Shown here: piece after piece, positions 56,386-64,000 of the stretch | Layout of the letters: the number at the start of each line of letters is the position of its first letter | How positions within the stretch are numbered: the stretch's first letter is position 1 | Assembly (NCBI RefSeq): GCF_023898315.1 | Contig: NC_064616.1 | Coordinates: forward strand, 539,701,602-539,765,601 | Direction: 5' to 3' | DNA: 64,000 bases | From: Schistocerca nitens | Lineage: Eukaryota; Arthropoda; Insecta; Orthoptera; Acrididae | Notes under the pieces: model-generated | Told to the model about the DNA's origin: nothing | Seen by the model: the letters and a program-made list of their open reading frames with translations, nothing else | Database searches by the model: none | Program-made: the position numbers and the translations under genes

Positions 56386-56403
56386 CTTCGGAAGGGGAAA
56401 GGA
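56386..56403 (+). promoter_or_regulatory. 3' polypurine tract
   Basis: GGAAGGGGAAAGGA ends exactly at the first base of the 3' LTR (56,404), the standard plus-strand primer site. Confidence 0.9.
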
Positions 56404-56921
56404 TGTGCAGGGAGGAGACCCCCAAGAGGGATCATTGCCGACAAAATTTTATTTAAATAAATTTTTCAATGCATAATGCTCGGCCGTAGCCGGCTTGGGC
56501 ATACTGTGGTGGAAGGTGCTGGCCGGAAGACCATGGTTGGCACATTCCTGCCACGTGCTCCTCGGTCAGACTCAAGTCCCACGGGTTGGTTGCGCTGACG
56601 GGGGCACGCTACTAGCAAGGCACGTTGGCGGAATCAATCCTCCAATCAGAGACTAATCGTGTGATCACGTGGGGACGCGGCCGGGAGCGGCGAGGGCGGC
56701 TTGGAAACAGCTCCGCGCTCTCTTTGCTTCTGACCTCGGCCCCGAGTAGTCGCTCCTTTAGTCTCTGCTTCTCTGATGAGCAGACGGCAACCCCTCTTGG
56801 GGCTGCTCAGCCCTACGTAGGCACCACTGTACCATCATTACAAGAATAAACTGGGTCCATTCCACTCAATTAACTGTCATTTTACAACGCCCTCCGCTCC
56901 TGACGTCTATCCTGACGAACA
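56404..56921 (+). repeat. 3' LTR
   Basis: 518 bp copy, preceded directly by a polypurine tract and followed by CAAG. The polyadenylation signal AATAAA lies at 56,845-56,850. Confidence 0.97.
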
Positions 56922-57256
56922 CAAGGTTAGAAGAAGAATAAAATGCCACAAACACACGACAGCTAATGTAGAAAATATTTTCTGACTTTTTTTGGCACGA
57001 TGCGCTCTCCCCATAGATAATACAAAACTTTCGAGATGCATCAACTGCCTGGCTGTCTATTAAACCTGAAAAGAACAAATTGTCGCAGTAGTTAGCCCTT
57101 TCTCCACATGCGACTATTATGGGTTGAGAAGTGAAGGGAATTATGTTCAAAGTTCCATTAGATTGATAACTTCAGCAGACAGCAGAATTGCGTTTTAAAA
57201 ATTGTAACGGTGAATGGATTTGAACTCGCGACGTTGTGTCTACGGTGCACTACACA
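56922..57256 (-). repeat. Right arm, middle piece
   Basis: Starts with the right CAAG duplication of the LTR element. It matches the reverse complement of about 40,430-40,740 (shared GGGTTGAGAAGTGAAGGGAA and GAACTCGCGACGTT). It ends where LINE sequence begins at about 57,257. Confidence 0.88.
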
Positions 57257-58054
57257 AATTTTAATTTTTTGTAGGGCCTCTCTTCTCCCCTCACAGCCCT
57301 TCCAAACGCTCACCTTGTTTTGCCTTCTTCGGTTAGCTTCTAGGCATTTGTCGTATTTATTGATATTATTATTATTAAGAGTCCATCCTTCTACCAACTT
57401 TCTTAACTTTTTTTATTTTATGTACTTCTGTTATGTTTCTGAAACCGAATCCCAATTTTTCTTGCCTTATTGCAAGTGATCGACCAATTTTTTTTTGCAT
57501 CCTATTTTTTTCTGTAAGCAGATGCCTAAATTACCTTTGCTAACATTAATGAGGATAAATATTTCTTCTTAATATTAATTAAAGGAAATGAATCTTACTC
57601 TTTATAATGGAAAGAAAAGTACGTATATTAAAATAAATTGAACGTGAAGCCTCTCATCTTCATAAGGGAAACATAAAATCCTGTATCCCCTTGAAAAACG
57701 TTTTTAAGATCTTAAAACTTCTCTGCTTATGGCATAAGATGATTAAAAAATAAAATACATTAAATTTGATTTCTAATTACTTCATAAATATGTAGTCCGG
57801 TGCGTCTTGCCACGGGCTTGCTTTCTTTTCTGTAGTGTCTCGTGAAAGGATCGAAGACGTTCTGGTAACAGTTATCTGTAACCGTGCAAGGCTGACATCT
57901 CTGAATTCCGTACCAATCTTAATCCATTATTGTTCTCTGTATAATTTTATTCCATGGTCCTATTTAGGAAGCATGCGAAATTTTGTTGTAGTCTATTATC
58001 CGCATGAGATGATGGTGCTGACTCGTTAGACACACCCAGTAATCTTCTTTGCTT

Positions 58055-58825
58055 TTATTTTCTGCCTGCAAGGTATTGTGCAGCGTGTGCCCCTTTTAGC
58101 CAGTTAACAGCATTTCTTTTCATATTAGGCTTTGGCACTGCGTCTGGAGGCAGAAAATATGCGGCGGTGAAAAGGGTTGGAGATGTTCTGTTAACGGTCG
58201 CTAATTTCTGCTTAACTATATGCCATATGTCTCTTATTCTTTCACACACGGATCGGTGTTCTTCAGTGTCAAGGAGGTTGCATGACGCGCACAAGGGCGA
58301 ATTTGTGAGATGTATAGCATGCAATTTGGAATTAGTTGATATTTTCCTGTTGACTGCATTGCACCAAGTTGCTTCTACCTTAGAGGGTAAGTTCCGATCG
58401 TGGATATTTTTCCAAATTGCAGACCAGTCGCTGTTGGGTTATTTTCTTTTAATACTATTTCCTTCCTTAGCTTCCATCACATATGTATAGATGTCCTTTA
58501 CTTTTGTCAACTGCTGTTCTGAGAGCCTCAATGAGATTTAACTGTACTCAACGAAAAAAGTTTTTAGGTGACAAAGACCAGCTGGTGTATACCGCACATC
58601 TATTGGCGGCTGCATGCTTGCAGGAGCAATTTGATTCAGCAAGTGGGCCGTTAAGCTGTCCGGCAACTGTTTCCATTGCTTGTACATTCGACACACATAT
58701 AACTCTCGTGACCTGTAACTGACATCAACGAAGTTTAAACCTCCTTTCCTTTTTGGGAGTGTTAGTGCATTGAACTTCACTTTGAAAATGTTGCCTTGGC
58801 TCACAAAGCTTACTATCGCTGACAA
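58055..58825 (-). pseudogene. ORF2 C-terminal region with zf-RVT-like motif
   Basis: 58,825-58,538 reads LTLPKRKGGLNFVDVSYRSRELYVCRMYKQW, the connection region. In a second frame 58,324-58,055 has SPLCASCNLLDTEEHRSVCERIRDIW: a CxxC-H-C motif (zf-RVT type) that helps bind RNA or target DNA. The frames are separated by a frameshift. Confidence 0.75.
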
Positions 58826-58935
58826 AATTCATCTGGCTGTTTCTAATGGCATCGGGAAAGCTTGTACAAGATAGTTAAGTTTGGAAGTTATATAAACATT
58901 TACTAGAGTGGTTTTCTGTATCTCGTCCAGTTGCC

Positions 58936-59848
58936 TCATACTGTTTCCTTGTACAGATGTTCGTATGCTTGCAAGTAGTTTTTTATAATTGTTGGCAATG
59001 GTGTGTTGCATGTTGCTCCCAAATTCAATACCCAGAATTTCAATGTGGATACTTCCGTTAATTGTCCCCGATTTAGCATGCGTATTGCTTTGCCTACGTT
59101 CATGATGCCTGACTTCCTTATATTTAGTTTGGCGCCAGAAGCAAGTTCATATGTGTGTACAATCTGAAGAACTTTCGCCACTTCATCTTCATTTATAACC
59201 AGGACGCTCACATCATCTGCGTAGGCATTGCACACTACGCAATCCTTGCAGGTGGTGCGTGAGTGTCGCGAGGAGAGGTTCTATTGCTATTGCGAAAAGG
59301 GCCATAGCCATTGGGCAACCTTGTCGTACGGATCCTGTCAACTAAATCTCTTTACTTAGTTGGCCGTTTATCATTATTCGTGCTACATTTTTTTTCAAAA
59401 TTTCTAGAATAATCCTCACGAATCGTGGTGGGAATCCCATTACTTCCATTATTCCCTGGAGATACCTACGATCTACTTTGTCAAACGCCTTCTCGAAGTC
59501 TAATGACACTAACGCACAATTTATTCGGCATACTCTTGCGGTTGATATTATATCCCTATATTTGCATTTATTCTGATAGGTGTTTCTGTCTTTGCCTACA
59601 CATGTTTGGTACGGGCCAGTTACAGAGTTAATAACCATTTTTATTCTTCTTGCTAATACGCGGGCCATAATTTTGTAATCACTGTTGAGTAATGTTACTG
59701 AGCGAAGGTTTTCAATTGCTTTGCCAAGTGAGTTTTTAGGAATTAGAACTAAAATCCCGTCAGGAAATTCTCTGGGGACGTCAACATTTCCATTCATGAG
59801 TTCGTTGTACATGCATAGCAACCTGATTTTCATTTGTGGCCAGAACAC
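58936..59848 (-). pseudogene. Reverse transcriptase domain of Tx1/L1-like ORF2
   Basis: 59,848-59,342 carries EFPDGILVLIPKN, NLRSVTLLNSDYKI and VSLDFEKAFDKVDRRYL (first catalytic Asp). After a stop and a frameshift (59,235-59,341, containing an RQGCPMA-like block) the frame 59,235-58,936 carries AYADDVSVLV (catalytic YADD) and SGAKLNIRKSG. Blocks are in the correct order, but the chain is broken in two or more places. Confidence 0.8.
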
Positions 59849-60788
59849 TTGGTAGAAGTGTTCCGCTAAAATAAAACTCAGTCGTCTTTTTAATCCAGAA
59901 ACTTTTCTGTCGTAGGTAATCGATCAGCATTCTTCTTATTTTAGGCTTAGCACATTGTAACCACCAAGCTATGGCAGAATTGTATAGCGGGAATCGTTTC
60001 TCGCATTCTTTCCAGACATTAGTAAATGCCACGCGACACTCCTCATCTTGTAGATGTGTAATGTTGAGTTTCCATATGCCCCTCGCTCGGTAAGTCTCTT
60101 GTTTTCCCAAATTTACTGTGGTGATGTACGCGGCGTGGTCAGAAAACATAGTTGGCCAGACCTCAGACTGGAGTACATGGTTCTTAGGGTTGGACGAGAT
60201 GTAAATCGCGTCTAGCCTGCTTGCTGAGTGACTGGTAAAATATGTGAAACCGGACTGTGCGCCATGGGTATGTTCCCAGGAATCGGTTAACTCCAATTGG
60301 TGGACTATTCTTTCCAGTTGTAAGGATTTGTTGAAATTCACTGTCTGGTCTTTCGGGCTAAGTACACAATTAAAATCGCCGGCTACGATTATGTAATCTT
60401 GACGTGTACCGAATAGATGAATGAATCCACTTTTAAAAAAATTCACTCTAGCACGCCTGTTACTGTTGCCTGACGGTGCATGAACGTTGATGATGCGGGC
60501 GTCATTAACAGTCGCTGCAATTCCTCTACTGTTTTCAAGTTTTGCTGTTTGTGTTACACGGTTGCCTTCTTTCGTGAGAATGTCGGTTCCCACCACTGCA
60601 CCGATACCGAGGTTTATTATGGCGTTGTACCCACGTATCTTTTCTAATTTAATATCTGTTACTTCCTGTAACAGTAGTACATCAACGTCAGCTGCATATA
60701 GAAAGTCTTGCGGATGGTGTAAATGCAGGGAGGAGCGTATCTTATTAATGTTTAACGTGGCGATTTTGTAGGTTTGGGCTGCGTTCAT
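59781..60788 (-). CDS. AP endonuclease domain of Tx1/L1-like ORF2
   Basis: 335 codons open from ATG 60,788. APE blocks: IATLNINKIRS (metal-binding Asn), LLLQEV (catalytic Glu), GRARVNFF-like region preceded by NVHAPSG, IVAGDFNCVL (GDFN), SGFTYF...SRLDAIY, and FSDHAAYI (SDH catalytic His). It nicks target DNA. The frame stays open past SDH into the endonuclease-RT linker and closes as the RT continues in another frame from 59,848. Confidence 0.85.
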   Translation of the reverse strand: MNAAQTYKIATLNINKIRSSLHLHHPQDFLYAADVDVLLLQEVTDIKLEKIRGYNAIINLGIGAVVGTDILTKEGNRVTQTAKLENSRGIAATVNDARIINVHAPSGNSNRRARVNFFKSGFIHLFGTRQDYIIVAGDFNCVLSPKDQTVNFNKSLQLERIVHQLELTDSWEHTHGAQSGFTYFTSHSASRLDAIYISSNPKNHVLQSEVWPTMFSDHAAYITTVNLGKQETYRARGIWKLNITHLQDEECRVAFTNVWKECEKRFPLYNSAIAWWLQCAKPKIRRMLIDYLRQKSFWIKKTTEFYFSGTLLPSVLATNENQVAMHVQRTHEWKC

Positions 60789-61153
60789 ATTGTCCTATTC
60801 ATTACCGAAGTCAATATTCGTCATAGGAAGTGCTGCCGAACGAAAATGCTTTCTCACACGTATGTTCCGACAACGAATATCAATTATGTTCAGTTGGTCT
60901 CATGGGGCATGAGTCTGTCCCGTTCCTCCAGTTTCATTCAATTCTTCATCTTGGTTCATTTCGTCCGATTCATCAGCCCAGTCTTTCTGTTGATTAGCTT
61001 TCGATGTCTCTTTTTCTGCATATCTGGTCCCAGGGAAAACCTTGTCTGTATCGAAATTTGCTAGCAGCTTCAACTTCTCGTGTTACGAATGGCACGTTGA
61101 CATGGGGCATGTTGTATTTGATTTGGCTTCCAAGGGGTCAGGTGCCTGCATAC

Positions 61154-62212
61154 TCAGACCGGATTACTATGTTGCTCTTCATGCAGTTTGTTGCTGATCT
61201 GCTTTGGTTTTTCTTGCAAAGGCGGTGCTAGTTGTTCAGCGCCCTTGTGAGCTAGTCTCCTCTTTTTATGTTTCCTTGGAGGACTGACTCTTGGGGAGGG
61301 TTCAACGTTTTCCATTGCCTCTTGGGTTTCTTGCGCTCGGTCCTGTTCGCTGCCAAGTGATGAGTCTGTTAGCATATTGTTTTCTGGAGACTTCTCATTC
61401 TGAATGGCTATAATCGGTTCAGGGGTTTCTTCTATTTGAAAAGAGGTATTTGGTTCTTTTTCTTGACTCTTTGGTTGAGTTGTCACCGTCGAGTCACTAA
61501 CTTCCATTATCACTTCATCGTAGCGAGCAGCACCATCCTGAGTAGCGTCAGGAGCGTGACGTGTATGGAGTTGTCCAGCGGCTGTCGCTACATAAGTTAA
61601 AGGCAACGTTGACATGGGTGGGGGTCTCACTGCTTCGTCCGCAGGTTGCTGGGCAACTGCGTGCGGACATGGCCAGTACCGCCGCAAGACGCGCAGGTTC
61701 TTCGCTGCACATCATACATTACTATAACCCAATAACCACAAACATTTATATACGAGGGCATATATGTGTGTAAATCTACTCGTAATTGCCTGATACCATT
61801 CCAGACGGGGAACTCGTGAGCAGGAGACCACTTTTCTGCAAAATTGCTAATTATTCTTCCATAAGGAGCTATCACCAAATTGATCTGCTCATTGGTGATT
61901 TCAAATGGTAGCTCAAAGATACGGACAGTCCTTAATCCAAAGCCAGCATGCGTAACACGAACTTCACTAATACTGCCATCGTGATATTTGAACTTAAATG
62001 TTCCTCCACTAGATTCAACAATTTTTGTCACACAATTCCTTGTTTTTAAACTTAACATACACGATGCTACTCACAATTGAAAGGTGAATACCTATAATAT
62101 CCTCAAACGAAATTTTCACATCTTCCTCTAGCCATATCTCCATTTCGAATGACTGCGGACTCTGCCCTTTCTGGTCAAAAACAAATTTCAATATCTCTTC
62201 TATTAGGCTCAT
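61154..62212 (-). pseudogene. ORF1: nucleic-acid-binding protein with zinc knuckle
   Basis: Three overlapping frames. 62,212-62,015 is acidic (WLEEDVKISFEDIIG). 62,058-61,627 carries an RRM-like region (TVRIFELPFEITNEQINLVI, GYWVIVMYD) and a knuckle CASCGGTGHVRTQ, where the final Cys is lost to a frameshift. 61,687-61,154 is a Pro/Ser/Glu-rich tail ending in a basic KHKKRRLAHK stretch. It would coat LINE RNA. Two frameshifts (near 62,045 and 61,640) break it. Confidence 0.7.
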
Positions 62213-62360
62213 CCATCTCTCTTTCTAATATGAATCCATCAGGAGTATGAAATAACCCAGACAACTACTCCAACAGGTGCTTGACTTACCAAGCGGAGCG
62301 CAGCAGACCACAGCGCACAGCACACGGCGGAGGTCCGCACACCACGGCCGACAAAAGCCA

Positions 62361-64000
62361 ACTGCTCTTATCGTTACACTTCTAACTGAACCGTAGCTGC
62401 AACAGCTCCAGAAGTCAACAACCGTTCCTAAAGAACTTCCGCATTCCACAGTGTTATGAGATAATGCATAAGGCCGGATTTAGACTTCTGAGAGACAGAG
62501 AGCTACAGCTATTCTTTTGCACTACACGACGTTTTCAACAAACAGATAGCGCAATAGAGTAGCTCAAGAGAAAAAGAACACTTAATATTTACATCTCTGC
62601 ATCCTACACTGTTGGCAGTTCTGTATAGGTGGCAGTTACTTGACTTTATGTCGGTGTTTACAAAATAGTCGAATGTATGCACTGGGTAACCGAGGCAGCT
62701 AGTTCATGGCAATTCGTTCAACCAAGTAAATGAATGTACTGAACTTGCTGCAAACCACTACAGGGAGCCTGTGTGTCAGAATTCTCATCGAGTGTGGAAC
62801 GACGGCCTTATAAAGAAAATGTAAAATAGAGAAGAGGATTTGGTGGTCTGTTGTAATGCTAATAGATTCGTACAATCATGGTCTGCGTTCGATTCCAACT
62901 TCTGCCGATGATTTTTGATAGGGAGAGACAGATTCTCTTCTCTACTGGCTATGCCAAGTGAAGAAGGTATAATGGCATTGTGGTCTGAAATTCACGTTAA
63001 ACATGATATTCCTTCTGTACCAAGTAAACATTAGGTTGAACCACAATGAAGTCAGGAGTGGCGACATGTAGAAACTGTATCAACAGTAACCCTTCTCATA
63101 CTAGTTATTTATTTCTAGGGACGGAACAAACGCTATGTAGGGTCATAGGACACTTACTCCATCTTTTATTTGAGCTTCTGTGGGTCGATAAAATTGGTTC
63201 TCAACTGGGAATGCAACTCAGACTGCCCTTAACGCGGATTCTCATCCACTCGTGACAATACAGCTCGACTGCTATTAGTTGTTTGTTCAAAACTGCAGAT
63301 TCCGGACCCAGCACTAAATTTTTCATTATGTATTATCTAGCTGTAGCGTGAGAACACCTATCTGCTGGTGGATAATAATTTAGATTTTTAATGTATTTTC
63401 GTTCGTTGTCAACACTACCGATATCTGACGTTTTGGACTCCCAGTGAGACAGAGAACTATTTGTGAGATCACTGTGAGTTCAAGGATGTTATTTAAAGCT
63501 GCTGGTGGAGAAAAATTCGGTAGCTGACGTCTCTTTGTGTGTAGTCAACAACGATAAGTGAGGGTTCGATTATCAGTCAGCACTGAACGCTTCGTTATAT
63601 TATTCCTAGGTCTAACATGCTCACATGTCGCTGCTGGTGTAACAAACCCATATTAAAAGTAGGTTTTCTGTAGAATATAACAGCGGTAGGTGGCGGGTTG
63701 GAGTCCTGGGAAGGAAAAAAATTAATGTTTCTTCTCGTCATTTCAGGTAAAACATCTTGCTACCGCCGAGAAAATCCGCTATGTCAGAGTTGTTTGTGCT
63801 TCGATAACAATCCGATTAGGTTCTGGGTTCGAATCCCTGCCCAACACAAAGCCTTACCTCACGGCATTGTGAATAAGCAGTAGTTAACATCTCTCGTAGA
63901 TTGTCAACAGGGACAATAGATGCTGGGTAGGTAATCACGTCCATTAAGAATGTTTACATTATGTATTGAGTTACTGCGCTACAGAGCAGTGTTTTCTAGT
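62361..64000 (-). repeat. Right arm, outer piece (continues past the window)
   Basis: Reverse-complement match to 37,849-40,360. Shared blocks include ACCCAGAACCTAATCGGATT (reverse strand, near 63,810), TTTGTTACACCAGCAGCGAC and TGGTTTGCAGCAAGTTCAGT. It reads cleanly through both SINE insertion points of the left arm. The match still holds at base 64,000, so the full arm length is unknown. Confidence 0.88.

Larger units (their letters stand above)
44062..56921 (+). mobile_element. Env-bearing Ty3/gypsy-type LTR retroelement, 12,860 bp
   Basis: Boundaries are fixed by 518-bp LTRs starting TGTGCAGGG and ending GACGAACA, and by a 4-bp CAAG duplication (44,058-44,061 and 56,922-56,925). The opposite arm of the inverted repeat (about 40,735-40,750) shows the unoccupied site. 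Order: LTR, tRNA-Leu-like PBS, GC-rich leader, gag, -1 frameshift signal, pol (PR-RT-RH-IN), a 4.2-kb unassigned interval, env, poly-C, polypurine tract, LTR. LTR divergence of 2/518 implies recent insertion. One in-frame stop in the RT makes this copy defective for pol; gag and env are open. RT-RH-IN order and the GPY/F tail of the integrase place it in Ty3/gypsy. The exact clade is not determined. Confidence 0.95.
57257..62360 (-). mobile_element. Tx1/L1-like non-LTR retrotransposon
   Basis: About 5.1 kb on the minus strand, inserted into the right arm; the left arm reads straight through this point. 5' UTR about 62,360-62,213; ORF1 62,212-61,154; ORF2 with AP endonuclease (60,788-59,781), RT (59,848-58,936) and a C-terminal zinc motif (58,324-58,055). 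The RT block SVTLLNSDYKIMARVLARRI (LLNxDYKI) and the C-terminal CxxC-H-C motif are typical of the Tx1 branch of L1-like elements. Several frameshifts, so inactive. Clade assignment is moderate. Confidence 0.8.

Noticed and set aside
1..64000. CRISPR arrays, operons, bacterial promoters or riboswitches
   Set aside because: The sequence is eukaryotic transposon-rich DNA. No regularly spaced short repeats with unique spacers were seen.

Overview
The window looks like a piece of a very large, repeat-packed arthropod genome, most likely an orthopteran (grasshopper or locust). I base this on the tRNA-derived SINE families, the tRNA-like foldback repeat near 2.4 kb, and the mix of CR1-like LINEs, Tc1/mariner, pogo, Polinton, Penelope and env-bearing LTR elements. 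The assignment rests on recognising repeat families from memory and was not tested. I see no host gene with a convincing exon structure; almost every coding signal is a transposable element, and most are broken.

Layout. 1-1.7 kb: decayed Ty3/gypsy pol. 2.4-2.85 kb: palindromic tRNA-derived repeat. 5.4-7.7 kb: fossil Polinton/Maverick DNA polymerase B split by a SINE. 9.2-9.7 kb: zinc-knuckle remnant. 12.6-16.2 kb: Tc1-like remnants and SINEs. 16.6-22.4 kb: a Tc1-like transposase split by a near full-length CR1-like LINE (minus strand, 16,857 to about 21,590) that carries its own SINE. 26.0-29.4 kb: a second CR1-like LINE (plus strand), also split by a SINE. 31.0-31.7 kb: deleted mariner with both TIRs. 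31.8-33.6 kb: dead pogo-like transposase with a PHD-like tail. 35.0-36.0 kb: Tc1-like element. 37.0-37.5 kb: long SINE.

From about 37.85 kb to the window end lies one large nested structure: a long inverted repeat (foldback-like) with a left arm at 37,849 to about 40,815 and a right arm from about 43,985 to beyond 64,000. The spacer holds two 5'-truncated Penelope-like elements head to head, sharing an equal-length 1,038-bp inverted repeat, each with a hammerhead-ribozyme-like motif. The right arm was entered by a 12,860-bp LTR retroelement (44,062-56,921) and a 5.1-kb Tx1/L1-like LINE (about 57,257-62,360). The left arm was entered by two SINEs. Because the arms are homologous, each serves as the empty-site record for insertions in the other.

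The LTR retroelement is the most interesting object. It has 518-bp LTRs differing at two positions, a 4-bp CAAG target duplication, a tRNA-Leu-like primer site, a gag with two CCHC knuckles, a correctly phased GGGAAAC slippery heptamer plus hairpin at the gag-pol junction, pol (PR-RT-RNaseH-IN) broken by a single in-frame stop, an unexplained 4.2-kb pol-env interval with a second polypurine tract, plausible splice sites for an env mRNA, and an intact-looking 594-codon env related to the baculovirus F / insect errantivirus fusion proteins. The gag knuckles combined with an F-like env suggest an env-carrying Ty3/gypsy lineage outside the classical gypsy errantiviruses; this is inference.
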